The notes below the pieces were generated by a model that searched no databases, was not told where the DNA came from, and saw only the letters and a program-made list of their open reading frames with translations. Position numbers and translations under genes: made by a program. This document shows positions 1-8,342 of a DNA stretch of 64,000 nt, one piece after another; positions within the stretch are counted from its first letter, which is position 1, and every line of letters starts with the position of its first letter. The DNA lies in the NCBI GenBank assembly GCA_904374385.1, contig CAJFGA010000001.1, positions 1-64,000 on the forward strand, in the 5' to 3' direction. Origin of the DNA: an uncultured Clostridia bacterium (GTDB taxonomy: Bacteria > Bacillota > Clostridia > Christensenellales > Borkfalkiaceae).

Positions 1-1432
1 CCGTACCGTCAACAAACGAACGGATGATGCCGCCCGCATCCGACCCCGACCTTCTGAAAGAGGCGGCAAGATCTTCGGGTTCGGCGATTTTGCCCGCAAA
101 GTCGCGATAATACTTTTCCAAACCGGTAAAAAACTTCTTCTCGCCCAGCGCCGTGCGCAGTGTGTCAAAGAGGAGCATGCCCTTGTTATACACGAGGACG
201 ACATACTGATACTCGCTCAAATACTCGCCGAGCTTTTTATCCATCGCCGTATCCGCCTCGCCGAAAATCTGCGCCTGCACGGTATAGAGCGCCTTATATG
301 CGGTGCCTGCGGCGGAAACGAGCCGTTCACGCGTCAATCCGTATTCCCCGTGCGCATCGAAAAAGAGCGCCGAAGCATATTCCGCAAGCCCCTCGTCCAG
401 CCAGGCGTCTTCCAATTGATTGTTGCCCACTGCCGCATACCACCACTGATGCGCCGTTTCATGTACGGCGGTATAATCGCGGTCTATGCCGGACAGGTGA
501 TCGCCGACCATCACGAGGGCGGGGTATTCCATGCCGCCGATCGCAAAGCCCGTCTGCACCACGCTGTAGGTTTGGTATAAATAAACGCCGAACGTTTCCG
601 AAAAATATGTCAGGCTCTTTTCGATGAGTTCGAGGCATTCCGCAGGCGATTGGTCGTCGTAATAATAGTACATGATTTGCACGCCGCACGCTTCCCCCTG
701 CGCAACGGAAAAATCTTCCCCGAGCACGAGGGCAAAGTCGCGCGCGTTTTCCAGCGACATTTCATAAATTTTTTCCGCCCCGTCTGCCGTTGCGGACGAA
801 ATTTGCCCGCTCGATGCGACGGTATAGCCGGCGGGCGCACGAAGCGTGACAAAGTAATCGGCGCATTCGCTGTAAAAGGGATCGCCGTCCGCATAATATT
901 CGCATTCGTAAAAACCGCTCTCTTCGTATACACAGAGAACGGGATAAAAATTGCCGAGATTGACAGCCCGTTCGGCGATGCCCGTTCTATGATTGACACG
1001 GGCGAGCGACAGCACCCAAGAAAGGGACACCGTCGCTGTATCGCCGGGCGAAAGGGGCTCTGTGAGCTCGACGCGCAGAATATTTTCGTCTTGACCGCAC
1101 ACCTGCCAAGAAGCACAGGAGGATACGGAGAGGATCTCCATATCTCCGTAGCTTTCCCCCGCATAATATGCGCCCGCCGCAAAGGCGGAGGAAACGGGCC
1201 GGTAGGCAGAATCTTCCCGATAGGCGTTGCCGAACAAATTGAACGCAAGGAAATCTATCGTTTCTCCCGTGTCGTTGTGATAGGTAAAATCCATTTCGGC
1301 ACGGAGCGTTCCCTCCTTATACGATGCGGAAATGCGATAAATATCCCTATCTTCCCCTTTGGAACATCCCGACAAGGGCAGAAGGATGAGCGCGAACGCC
1401 GCGGTAAGCAGCAGACAAAGAGATCTTTTCAT
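1..1432 (-). CDS. M1-family (aminopeptidase N-like) zinc metallopeptidase lipoprotein, 3' end beyond the window
   Basis: Seen: the reading frame opens at an ATG at 1432 and is still open at base 1, giving 477 residues. Residues 1-23 form a lipoprotein signal ending in the lipobox LSGC, so the protein is probably anchored on the outer face of the membrane. The substrate-recognition motif GGMEY lies at 299-303 (usually GAMEN or GGMEY in the family). The zinc site is HETAH at 324-328 with the third ligand E347, which is exactly the HExxH-x18-E spacing of gluzincins. Known: M1 enzymes remove N-terminal residues from peptides. Inferred: an extracellular peptide-scavenging or processing role. Only the C-terminal helical domain is missing because of the window edge. 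Nothing adjacent suggests a dedicated operon. Confidence 0.88.
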   Translation of the reverse strand, partial: MKRSLCLLLTAAFALILLPLSGCSKGEDRDIYRISASYKEGTLRAEMDFTYHNDTGETIDFLAFNLFGNAYREDSAYRPVSSAFAAGAYYAGESYGDMEILSVSSCASWQVCGQDENILRVELTEPLSPGDTATVSLSWVLSLARVNHRTGIAERAVNLGNFYPVLCVYEESGFYECEYYADGDPFYSECADYFVTLRAPAGYTVASSGQISSATADGAEKIYEMSLENARDFALVLGEDFSVAQGEACGVQIMYYYYDDQSPAECLELIEKSLTYFSETFGVYLYQTYSVVQTGFAIGGMEYPALVMVGDHLSGIDRDYTAVHETAHQWWYAAVGNNQLEDAWLDEGLAEYASALFFDAHGEYGLTRERLVSAAGTAYKALYTVQAQIFGEADTAMDKKLGEYLSEYQYVVLVYNKGMLLFDTLRTALGEKKFFTGLEKYYRDFAGKIAEPEDLAASFRRSGSDAGGIIRSFVDGT

Positions 1433-1836
1433 AACAGCCTCCCGCACTATGGTATGCGAAAAATTTTTCGGTTATGAAAAAAAGCGGATATCCGAGGCGT
1501 ATTTATGATCGCGCGCGTCCATTTACGGCATCCGCGCTTCCGGCGCCGATATTTGCAAGCAAGTTTTGCCTTTCTTAAAAAAAATGCAAAAGCAGACTTG
1601 TGCCCCCTGACGGATGGCAGATTGATTTTACATCCTCTCTCTGCATGATCGCTCTCTTTTCATGGTATCCCCTCATCAGTCACCTGCGGCGACAGCTTTT
1701 CCCCCCCTCAGGGGGAAGCCTTTTTTATTTACTTTGCCGCTTTTTGTGACAGCCCAAGGGGATGGCCTTTATTTTTGCGCATCGTTATTTCTTTCTGTTT
1801 TCAGCGCACTGCCCATCGGGATACGACACAAAAAAT
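1433..1836. other. Gene-free spacer with a repeat-like segment
   Basis: About 400 bases hold no convincing gene on either strand. The segment around 1662-1730 (ATCCCCTCATCAGTCACC, then a CTTTTCCCC/GGGGGAAGCC inverted repeat) resembles short interspersed repeats that I have seen in intergenic regions of gut Clostridia; this is recognition from memory, not a search result. The rest is AT-rich, with poly-T and poly-A tracts. A plus-strand frame runs through it but continues antisense across the M23 gene and is not taken as coding. Confidence 0.35.
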
Positions 1837-1861
1837 CCCGCGCGGGCAATGCCCGCGCGGG
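1837..1861 (-). terminator. Rho-independent terminator of the M23 peptidase gene
   Basis: A perfect 12-bp inverted repeat (CCCGCGCGGGCA, one-base loop, then its complement) is flanked by A-runs on both sides. The left A-run becomes a U-tract for leftward transcription. It lies 32 bases after the stop codon of the M23 gene. Confidence 0.85.
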
Positions 1862-1892
1862 AAAAAAGGAAGGGAGAAATGATGAGAATGTT

Positions 1893-2570
1893 TTACTTTT
1901 CGTCGAGGTCGAGATAGGCGGCGGGGTCGATGGCCTTGCCGTCTTCACGCACCTCAAAATGAAGGTGTGCGCCCTCGTTATATTCCTTGCCCATGACGTC
2001 CGCGGCAGCCGAAACGGTGGCAATAATATCGCCGGCGGCAACCGTGTCGCCCACTTTGAGATCGGATGCCGCATCGACAGACGCGTAGACCGTCTGCAGA
2101 CCGTCGCCGTGGTCGATGACGATACAGCCGCCCTCCAGCAGCGTGTCGCTGATTTGGGTGACCGTGCCGGCGTACGCCGCCGCAACGTTCGTACCCGCAT
2201 CCGCCTTGAAATCGATGCCTTCATGCAGATTATAGCGATTCAGCGTCGCATTATACCAGAAGGTATAGGACGTGGAAACCGTTGCATCGCTTACGGGAAG
2301 AGAGAATACGATCTCACCGCTACTGGGCGTATCGTCTTCATCGCCGTCCGTATCGTCATCCGGATCCCCGTCGTCCGGGTTTTCGTCATCCGGCGTTTCA
2401 TCGTCCGGGGTCGGATTTTCCAGCGTGACGCCGTCGTCACGGGTGACCATGATCACCGTAAACGTGATCGCCGCCGCGAGAACGAGCGCGCATGCCGCAA
2501 TGATAATGTAGTACAGCTTTTTATTCCTTGCTTTTTCGGGAGTGCCCTGTTGGGTATTTTTGTCTTTCAT
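1893..2570 (-). CDS. M23-family (LytM/SpoIIQ-like) membrane-anchored peptidase
   Basis: 225 residues. Residues 19-43 form a single membrane segment after a short basic cytoplasmic tail. Residues 51-82 are a low-complexity acidic linker made almost entirely of Asp, Glu, Pro and Thr. The M23 domain follows with both zinc motifs intact: HEGID (H116, D120) and HLH (H202, H204); H154 lies in VIDHGD. Known: M23 enzymes cut peptidoglycan cross-bridges. The architecture of one N-terminal anchor plus a C-terminal LytM domain matches SpoIIQ, the forespore half of the engulfment channel, but also many vegetative lytic or regulatory factors. I see no sporulation genes nearby, so the SpoIIQ label stays tentative. 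A GGAGG lies 8 bases before the ATG. Confidence 0.85.
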   Translation of the reverse strand: MKDKNTQQGTPEKARNKKLYYIIIAACALVLAAAITFTVIMVTRDDGVTLENPTPDDETPDDENPDDGDPDDDTDGDEDDTPSSGEIVFSLPVSDATVSTSYTFWYNATLNRYNLHEGIDFKADAGTNVAAAYAGTVTQISDTLLEGGCIVIDHGDGLQTVYASVDAASDLKVGDTVAAGDIIATVSAAADVMGKEYNEGAHLHFEVREDGKAIDPAAYLDLDEK

Positions 2571-2646
2571 GATAAATCCTCCGAAATGATTGTGGTCTAA
2601 TTGTTGACGGATTTCTGCGTTTTATACACGCCGCCGAAAAAAATTT

Positions 2647-3093
2647 TTAATACCCTCCGAAGATGAGCGGACTGCCGACGGCCGCGCTGTCCGCGCGCAC
2701 CGCTATATGCAGATTGACGGCCGCGCCGCCGATCAAAACAGTACCGCCGAGGCGCGCCGAATAATAATAATAGTTATCGACCCCGCCCGCACGCTCTGTA
2801 AAGACGAGTTTTGCACCGTACTTCTCCGCCTGTGCGAAGGCAGCGGCGCTGTCCCGATACGAAGTGCTCTCCCCCGCGAGCGATCGTACAGAATATTTAG
2901 CCGCGGCGGCATTTTTTCCGTTTACGAGTACGATCTGCGCATTCGAACTGGCACTCTGCGTGTAGAATATGTACACCTCGCCCGCATCGAAGAGAAGCCC
3001 TTTGTCGAGGATCTGCGGCAAGATGAGCAATGCCATGCACATCAAAAAAGTGAAGAGCGCCGCCATACATTTTTTTAAGAGAGTAAACCGCAT
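2647..3093 (-). CDS. Uncharacterised secreted or membrane-anchored protein
   Basis: 148 residues from the ATG at 3093, chosen because GGAGCGG precedes it and because the longer frame from 3207 lacks a ribosome site and would read through a hairpin. Residues 7-25 are one hydrophobic segment (signal or anchor). The remainder is a small domain rich in Ala, Tyr and Ser, with a run of four Tyr near residue 106 and a conserved-looking tail ending LIFGGY. I do not recognise a characterised family. It follows tsaD, and its Shine-Dalgarno sequence is inside the tsaD terminator hairpin, so its translation or transcription may be conditional. Confidence 0.6.
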   Translation of the reverse strand: MRFTLLKKCMAALFTFLMCMALLILPQILDKGLLFDAGEVYIFYTQSASSNAQIVLVNGKNAAAAKYSVRSLAGESTSYRDSAAAFAQAEKYGAKLVFTERAGGVDNYYYYSARLGGTVLIGGAAVNLHIAVRADSAAVGSPLIFGGY

Positions 3094-3132
3094 AAAAATA
3101 ACCGCTCCGAAATCATGTCGTGAGCGGTTATT
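3094..3132 (-). terminator. Terminator hairpin of tsaD overlapping the next gene's ribosome site
   Basis: An 11-bp perfect stem (AATAACCGCTC at 3097-3107 with its complement at 3122-3132) and a 14-base loop sit 75 bases after tsaD. In the leftward transcript the stem is followed by U-rich sequence that runs straight into the ATG at 3093. The 3' arm of the stem contains the GGAGCGG Shine-Dalgarno sequence of that gene. Confidence 0.7.
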
Positions 3133-3207
3133 GCCAAATTTTTTAATTTTAATCAAATTCTTTTCTATATTGATAAAAATAAACCCGGGACGCTTTTCGG
3201 GCACCAT

Positions 3208-4263
3208 TCATTGTTTCCCCTTTTTGCCCAAGGGAATATGCGCGCATGCATTTAAAGAAAGGTCGGCAAAATGACCCGCGCGATATTGGATCAATCCTTC
3301 CGCGGCGATCATGGCTGCGTTGTCGGTGCAATACTTTTTTTCGGGAAGCACGAGCCTGAGCCCTGCACCCGCGCACTTTTCCGCCAACAGATCGCGCAGG
3401 AATCCGTTCGCGATGACGCCGCCGCCCGCGGCGATCGTATCTGCCCCCTTTGCCTTTGCCGCCGCGACCGCTCGCTCTGCCAGCACACTGCACGCCGCAT
3501 TTTGAAAAGAGGCCGCGACATCCGCCCGGGAATAACTTTCCCCCGACTGCGCCTTATTATGGCAGTAATTGATGACGGCGGTCTTTAAGCCGCTGTAAGA
3601 AAAGTCATACCCGCCGCCCGCAAACATTTTGGGAAAGGGAATCACGGCGCGCCCTTCCTTTGCAAGTTTTTCAATGTTCGGCCCGCCTGGATACGGAAGG
3701 CCCAATACGCGCGCCGCTTTATCGAATGCTTCCCCCGCGGCATCGTCGCGGGTGGATCCCATGATCTCAAACTCAGTATAGTTTTTTGTATAAATGACCG
3801 CGGTATGCCCGCCGCTGGCGAGCAGCGTGACAAAGGGCGGTTCGAGCGACGCGTCCGTAAGATATGCCGCCGCCATATGCCCGCGGATATGATCTACCCC
3901 GATGAGCGGGATCCCGAGTGCAAAGGCATACGCTTTGGCAAAAGACAGCCCGACGAGCAGTGCCCCCAACAGCCCCGCGCCGTATGTGACGGCGACCGCA
4001 TCGAGCTGACAGGGCGCGATATCCGCCTCCCGCAGGGCACGTTCCACCGCTTCGCCGATCGCCTCGGTGTGGGCGCGGGAAGCGATTTCCGGGACGACGC
4101 CGCCGTATTTTGCCTGTTCTGCTGCCGAAGAGAGGATGACGCTCGATAAGAGCGTTCTGCCCCGTATGACGGCGGCGGCCGTTTCGTCGCACGAGCTTTC
4201 GATCCCTAAAATGACCGGATCCTCTTTGATCGGTGCGCGCTGCACCCTTTCCGCATAAGTCAC
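3208..4263 (-). CDS. tsaD: tRNA threonylcarbamoyladenosine (t6A) synthase subunit TsaD
   Basis: 351 residues, full length for the Kae1/Qri7/TsaD family. It carries the N-terminal GIESSCDETAAA signature (20-31) and the metal-binding HIRGH pair (H125 and H129), followed by the ASKHA-fold LASGGHT and GGGVIANG segments. Known: TsaD transfers the threonylcarbamoyl group from threonylcarbamoyl-AMP to A37 of ANN-decoding tRNAs in the cytoplasm, in a complex with TsaB and TsaE. Those partners are encoded at 27.9-28.9 kb in this window, so the complex is split between two loci. A strong inverted repeat precedes the ribosome site. Confidence 0.96.
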   Translation of the reverse strand: MTYAERVQRAPIKEDPVILGIESSCDETAAAVIRGRTLLSSVILSSAAEQAKYGGVVPEIASRAHTEAIGEAVERALREADIAPCQLDAVAVTYGAGLLGALLVGLSFAKAYAFALGIPLIGVDHIRGHMAAAYLTDASLEPPFVTLLASGGHTAVIYTKNYTEFEIMGSTRDDAAGEAFDKAARVLGLPYPGGPNIEKLAKEGRAVIPFPKMFAGGGYDFSYSGLKTAVINYCHNKAQSGESYSRADVAASFQNAACSVLAERAVAAAKAKGADTIAAGGGVIANGFLRDLLAEKCAGAGLRLVLPEKKYCTDNAAMIAAEGLIQYRAGHFADLSLNACAHIPLGKKGKQ

Positions 4264-4280
4264 GTTCTTCTCCTTTATTT

Positions 4281-4336
4281 GCGTATGCGCCGCAACACAT
4301 TTGTGTTCCGGCGCATACGGGGCACCTGCATGCCCC
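4281..4336 (-). repeat. Two inverted repeats in the tsaD leader
   Basis: A long imperfect hairpin (CGTATGCGCCG and AACACA arms at 4282-4299 with complements at 4302-4319) is followed by a GGGGCA/TGCCCC hairpin at 4319-4336. They lie between the 214-aa membrane protein gene and tsaD. No U-tract follows in the leftward direction, so they are not classic terminators; a leader-structure role is possible but unproven. Confidence 0.5.
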
Positions 4337-4379
4337 TAAAAGCATATGTTTGCATCGATTTTACGGCAACGCATATGCA

Positions 4380-5024
4380 TCAATCTGCATTTTTACGAAA
4401 TTTTGCCAAATTTTTGGGAAGGCGGTCAAACACTTCGACCTTCGGTTCTCCCCTGCCGAATACCTTTTCGATCGCCTCACCGTATTGGGCATAGATGCGT
4501 TCGGAAACGTACACCCTGCCCGCATATCCGGCATCCGCGAAGGCGCGCAGAAAGTCAAAATCGAGCGCGGCATCGAAGATCATCTGCTTTTTATAAGTGA
4601 TGCGCGTATAAGTGCGCGTATCGCACAGATCCAATTCTTTGCCGTCGCACTCCCGCAAAAATGTGATGGACGGAATATTGTAAATGTCCCCCGAGGAACT
4701 TTTGAACGTTTCCGCCTGAAAACCTTTCCAACGGCGGTAGGAATCGTAAGCGGTGATGACGATCGCGCCGATTTCCGGCAGAGGTATCTTTTTGGGGAAA
4801 AGCACCCGCATGCGCAACCGGCTGCCGTCTACGCCGTATGTCGCATGCACGACAAACAGGGGCACCGTCAGAAGGAGCACCGCAGCCGCATAGCAGACGG
4901 CCGCCCAGACGATCGGATCCATAAAAAAGACAGCCAAAGTGCCCAAGCCCGCAAAGAGGATGCCCATCACGACAAAGAAGATCGTGTTGCCGCGGCGGCG
5001 GTAATTTCTGTAAAACTTTTTCAT
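4380..5024 (-). CDS. Uncharacterised two-span membrane protein with a PH-like C-terminal region
   Basis: 214 residues. A short basic N-terminus is followed by two membrane segments (about 13-33 and 38-60), then a beta-rich soluble region of about 150 residues. This layout resembles the small two-span, bacterial PH-domain (DUF304-like) proteins, and two other proteins in this window (32.6-33.7 kb) have the same organisation. No catalytic motif is visible. It lies 33 bases after prfB on the same strand, with an AAAAAGTTTT-type start context and only a weak ribosome site, so it may be co-transcribed with prfB. Function unknown. Confidence 0.65.
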   Translation of the reverse strand: MKKFYRNYRRRGNTIFFVVMGILFAGLGTLAVFFMDPIVWAAVCYAAAVLLLTVPLFVVHATYGVDGSRLRMRVLFPKKIPLPEIGAIVITAYDSYRRWKGFQAETFKSSSGDIYNIPSITFLRECDGKELDLCDTRTYTRITYKKQMIFDAALDFDFLRAFADAGYAGRVYVSERIYAQYGEAIEKVFGRGEPKVEVFDRLPKNLAKFRKNAD

Positions 5025-5057
5025 TTTTCACCTATGTGCAGGGAAATGCCGGAAAAC

Positions 5058-6170
5058 TCATGATTTTTTCAGATAATCGATGATAAACGGCTGAATATCG
5101 CCGTCCATCACCGCCTGAATGTTGCCCGTTTCATACCCCGTGCGGTGATCTTTGACAAGGGTATACGGGCAAAATACATAGCTGCGTATTTGGCTGCCCC
5201 ACTCGATCTTTTTGATTTCGCCCTTGATGTTCTGTTCTTTTTCCAGCCTCTCGCTCTCGCGGAGTTCAATGAGCTTGCTGCGCAGCATCTTCATCGCCAT
5301 TTCACGGTTTTGTATCTGCGAGCGTTCGTTTTGGCAGGAAACGACGATGCCCGTGGGGATATGCTGGATGCGGATCGCCGACTCCGTCTTGTTGATGTGC
5401 TGGCCGCCCGCACCCGAAGAACGGAAAGTAGTCACTTTCAAATCCTCGCTGCGGATCTCCACATCCCCTTCGTCCTCGATCTCCGGCATGACCTCTAACG
5501 AGGCAAAGGAAGTATGGCGGCGCTTGTTTGCGTCGAAAGGAGAAATGCGCACCAAACGATGCACCCCCTTTTCCGCTTTCAGATAGCCGTAAGCGTTCTC
5601 TCCCTCGATTTTGAAGTCGACGCTCTTGATGCCGGCTTCGTCGCCGTCCAGGCGGTCGAGCTCGATCACCCTGAAGCCGTTCTTTTCCGCATAGCGGGTA
5701 TACATGCGGTACAGCATGGACACCCAATCGCAGCTTTCCGTACCTCCCGCGCCGGAATGGAGGGTCAAAAGCGCATTGTAACCGTCATATTTTCCGCGCA
5801 GCAGGGCGCGGATACGCATATCGTCGATATCCGTTTCGGCCGCGGAGATCAGTTCTCCCAGTTCGCGGATCTCGGCGGAAAGTTCCTCTTCATCCCCGCC
5901 CATCTCCTCGATGAGGTCGATGAGCGCGTTGACCTCGTCGATCGCCTTTTTGCTCTTTTCGTAAGCGTGCAGCTTCCCTTCGATCGCGGATACTTCGCGC
6001 GCAAGCTTTTGCGACTTTTCAAGATCTTGCCAGACTTCCGGTTTTTCCTGCTCGGCTTTCAGATCCGCCAATTTGCCGCCGAGTTCCTTGATATCGAGGG
6101 CTTCCGCCGTTTCGGCAAGGCTGTCGAAGAGCGCCTTAGCCTTTAATCTGTAATCGTCTGCTTTGAACAT
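5058..6170 (-). CDS. prfB: Peptide chain release factor 2
   Basis: 370 residues. The anticodon-like tripeptide SPF (210-212) identifies RF2, which reads UGA and UAA, rather than RF1. GGQ, the motif that triggers peptidyl-tRNA hydrolysis, is at 255-257. The whole protein is encoded in one uninterrupted frame from the ATG at 6170, and the N-terminus aligns with the usual start. The autoregulatory in-frame UGA and +1 frameshift near codon 25 found in many bacteria is therefore absent. prfB often follows secA in Bacillota; here secA is 6 kb away. A consensus promoter lies 33-62 bases upstream. Confidence 0.97.
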   Translation of the reverse strand: MFKADDYRLKAKALFDSLAETAEALDIKELGGKLADLKAEQEKPEVWQDLEKSQKLAREVSAIEGKLHAYEKSKKAIDEVNALIDLIEEMGGDEEELSAEIRELGELISAAETDIDDMRIRALLRGKYDGYNALLTLHSGAGGTESCDWVSMLYRMYTRYAEKNGFRVIELDRLDGDEAGIKSVDFKIEGENAYGYLKAEKGVHRLVRISPFDANKRRHTSFASLEVMPEIEDEGDVEIRSEDLKVTTFRSSGAGGQHINKTESAIRIQHIPTGIVVSCQNERSQIQNREMAMKMLRSKLIELRESERLEKEQNIKGEIKKIEWGSQIRSYVFCPYTLVKDHRTGYETGNIQAVMDGDIQPFIIDYLKKS

Positions 6171-6202
6171 AATTTCTTTCCCGTACTTTTAATGCGAAAC
6201 CG

Positions 6203-6232
6203 ATTATAACACAATCGACTTTTCTTGTCAAC
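6203..6232 (-). promoter_or_regulatory. Predicted sigma-A promoter of prfB
   Basis: On the minus strand, TTGACA (6232-6227) and TATAAT (6208-6203) are separated by 18 bases. Both hexamers match the consensus perfectly. They lie just upstream of the prfB ribosome site. Confidence 0.8.
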
Positions 6233-6291
6233 AAACATTGAGGGAAGCGGCCCGCCGCCGGGCGGCTATTCTGCAAACAGCATCAAAAAAG

Positions 6292-6319
6292 TTGCCGTTT
6301 TTCATTTTTTTGCTATAAT
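6292..6319 (+). promoter_or_regulatory. Predicted promoter of the sigma/anti-sigma operon
   Basis: TTGCCG (6292-6297), 16 bases, then TATAAT (6314-6319) preceded by TGC, an extended -10. It lies about 85 bases before the ATG of the sigma factor gene. The match is to the housekeeping sigma factor. An additional autoregulated promoter cannot be excluded by eye. Confidence 0.65.
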
Positions 6320-6404
6320 ATTTTTATCATAGCTCAATAAAAGGCGATACAAAGTTGTTTAATAGACGGACATGTAAGACGGGTATCGCTTGCAGGAGAG
6401 AAAT

Positions 6405-6923
6405 ATGAACCGAAAAAAGATGGACGAATGCCTCGTACGGACGCAAGCGGGCGATAAGACGGCGTATTCGCTTTTCTATGCGGAAACCGCGAAGGGTGTG
6501 TTCGCTTTTCTTTATGGGTATTATAACAACTATGCACGCACGGAAGAGGCGGTGCAGGAGACGTACTATAAGGCGCTCAAAAACATCGCGCAATACCGGG
6601 CAGGGTCGGATGCACGCGCATGGCTCTTACAGATCGCGAAAAATATCGCGCGCAACGATTTAAAACAGGCAAAGCGCGAAAGTACACTGTCCGACGAAGA
6701 GCTCGCGCCGCTGTTGACAGAACAAATTTCCGACGGATGCGTATTCGATGCGATAAACCGCGCGCTCGACCAAACGGAAAAGCAGATCGTGATCCTGCAC
6801 GTTCTTTGGGGATATAAACACCGTGAAATTGCAGTAAAGCTGCAAATGCCGTTGGGCACGGTGACTAGTAAATACAAGGTTTCCGTAGCGAAGCTGAAAA
6901 AATATTGGAAGGAGGATAACTGA
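6405..6923 (+). CDS. ECF-type RNA polymerase sigma factor
   Basis: 172 residues from the ATG at 6405; AGGAG lies 6 bases upstream, which rules out the earlier in-frame TTG. Region 2 spans about residues 5-80 (the EAVQETYYKAL segment is the usual -10-binding helix) and region 4 about 115-165, with the helix-turn-helix HREIAVKLQMPLGTVTSK. There is no region 1 or 3, as expected for group 4 (ECF) factors and unlike the longer SigI proteins. It stops 2 bases before the anti-sigma gene, so the two are translationally coupled. Inferred: it is held at the membrane by the next gene product and released by an extracytoplasmic signal. Confidence 0.9.
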   Translation: MNRKKMDECLVRTQAGDKTAYSLFYAETAKGVFAFLYGYYNNYARTEEAVQETYYKALKNIAQYRAGSDARAWLLQIAKNIARNDLKQAKRESTLSDEELAPLLTEQISDGCVFDAINRALDQTEKQIVILHVLWGYKHREIAVKLQMPLGTVTSKYKVSVAKLKKYWKEDN

Positions 6924-6925
6924 GC

Positions 6926-8287
6926 ATGGCGAACTGGAAGAAAAAACTCAACAGAGAACTCGACGGCATCGTGCGCGCCATGCCCTCCGAATTTGCGCCC
7001 GCCGCAGCAACGGTGCGCGCCGAAGCGACCCGCAGGAAAAGGCGTATTTTCCGCTTTACCGCAGTAGCCTCGGCGTGCGCGTTGCTTTTGGGTATACTGC
7101 TGCCCATCTTGATCGTTCTCGCGCCGTTTGACCCTAATACGGGCGGCGTGATCCTTATGCAGATCAATCCCGCCGTACGCCTCTATACAGACGAGGAAGG
7201 CGACGTAACGGCTGTATACAGTGAAAACGCAGAGGGCGACATGATGCTCGCCGACAGCAATTTTACCTCTTCTTTGCAGGGAGTGCCCGCTTCGGAAGCC
7301 GTAAAAAAACTTGCCGAACGCGCGCTCGCCATGGGCTTTGTATCGGAAGGCGAAGATGCCGTGCGCCTGACCGTCGCGGCAGATCGATCCTCTTATGCCG
7401 AACAGCTGCAATCGACGGCGGAAACTTCCGCAGCTGAATATTTTTGCGGCAAAGGATTGTTTGTGCCCGTTCTCAGCCGCACCGTTCCCCTCTCCTTCTT
7501 CGGGGAAGGCAAAAACGTGCAGCAATTGACGCAGCAAGCACTGGAAGCGCCTGTAACGGAAACGGAGCGGGGAGCGGCCGCGACGTCGCCGGAACAGGTG
7601 GAGGAAAATTATCGCTCTTCGCTTTACGATTATGCAAGAGAAGTGACCGACTATGTGTACCGCACCGCACGCATGAAAAAGGAAATGCTCGCGCAGATCG
7701 AGGCGCTCAACGAGCAAATCATGGCGCATGCAGACAACCCGAGGCCGCTGGGCATTCCGCTCTCGTATTGGACTTTAAAATACTCGTCCGGCTATGAACT
7801 GACGGAGGCACTCTCCGCGCTGATACGGCAGACGGACGCTGTCCTTTCCGAATACAACGCCCGCTTCGGGCAGGATCTGCAGAGCACGGATGGTTATCTG
7901 TTGTTCCTCGCCCTGAACTCCTTTTACATCGCGCTCGATTTGCAGCTGCTCGAAGAAAATGTGAACGCCCTGCTTTCCCTCGCCGAAAACTTTGCGGAAA
8001 TTTTCGATCCGAGCGCCTTTCTCCGTTTTATTGCCGGCGACAGCACGATGGAACAGACGGTCGCCGATCTGTTCAGCGGCATCGGCGAAATCCCGAAAAC
8101 GGTGGAAGAATATATAACGAGCAGCATGGAAATGCTGCAGCGCCAAGCCGACCTTGCTCTGCAAGAGAACAAAACCGACTTTACGGCCGTCCTCCCCCCC
8201 CTCTCTTACGAAGAGTATGGTGCGAAATTGCAGGAACTTCGGGAACAATTCAAAAATTTCGAAGATTTTTGGAATTCTTTTCAATAA
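6926..8287 (+). CDS. RsgI-like transmembrane anti-sigma factor with long helical ectodomain
   Basis: 453 residues. Residues 1-43 are a basic cytoplasmic tail (putative sigma-binding part), 44-66 a membrane segment. The extracytoplasmic part begins with QINPAVRLYTDEEGDVTAVY, the N-terminal strand pattern of the RsgI periplasmic domain, with the Asn-Pro pair at N81-P82. Known: in clostridial RsgI proteins this conserved Asn-Pro bond is reported to undergo autoproteolysis, the first step of regulated intramembrane proteolysis. About 300 residues of mostly alpha-helical, Gln/Glu/Ala/Leu-rich sequence follow, with no carbohydrate-binding module. GGAGG lies 10 bases before the ATG. The partner sigma factor is immediately upstream, and a lipoprotein with the same ectodomain fold is downstream. 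Confidence 0.82.
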   Translation: MANWKKKLNRELDGIVRAMPSEFAPAAATVRAEATRRKRRIFRFTAVASACALLLGILLPILIVLAPFDPNTGGVILMQINPAVRLYTDEEGDVTAVYSENAEGDMMLADSNFTSSLQGVPASEAVKKLAERALAMGFVSEGEDAVRLTVAADRSSYAEQLQSTAETSAAEYFCGKGLFVPVLSRTVPLSFFGEGKNVQQLTQQALEAPVTETERGAAATSPEQVEENYRSSLYDYAREVTDYVYRTARMKKEMLAQIEALNEQIMAHADNPRPLGIPLSYWTLKYSSGYELTEALSALIRQTDAVLSEYNARFGQDLQSTDGYLLFLALNSFYIALDLQLLEENVNALLSLAENFAEIFDPSAFLRFIAGDSTMEQTVADLFSGIGEIPKTVEEYITSSMEMLQRQADLALQENKTDFTAVLPPLSYEEYGAKLQELREQFKNFEDFWNSFQ

Positions 8288-8342
8288 AATGCGTTCCCCG
8301 TTTGTTTAATAAGCGATGAAAGCTGAAGGAGGTTAATTGGCT

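Noticed and set aside
5900-6170. Programmed +1 frameshift in prfB
   Set aside because: The complete RF2 sequence reads in one frame from a normal start; no in-frame TGA with a CTT slippery codon is present near codon 25.
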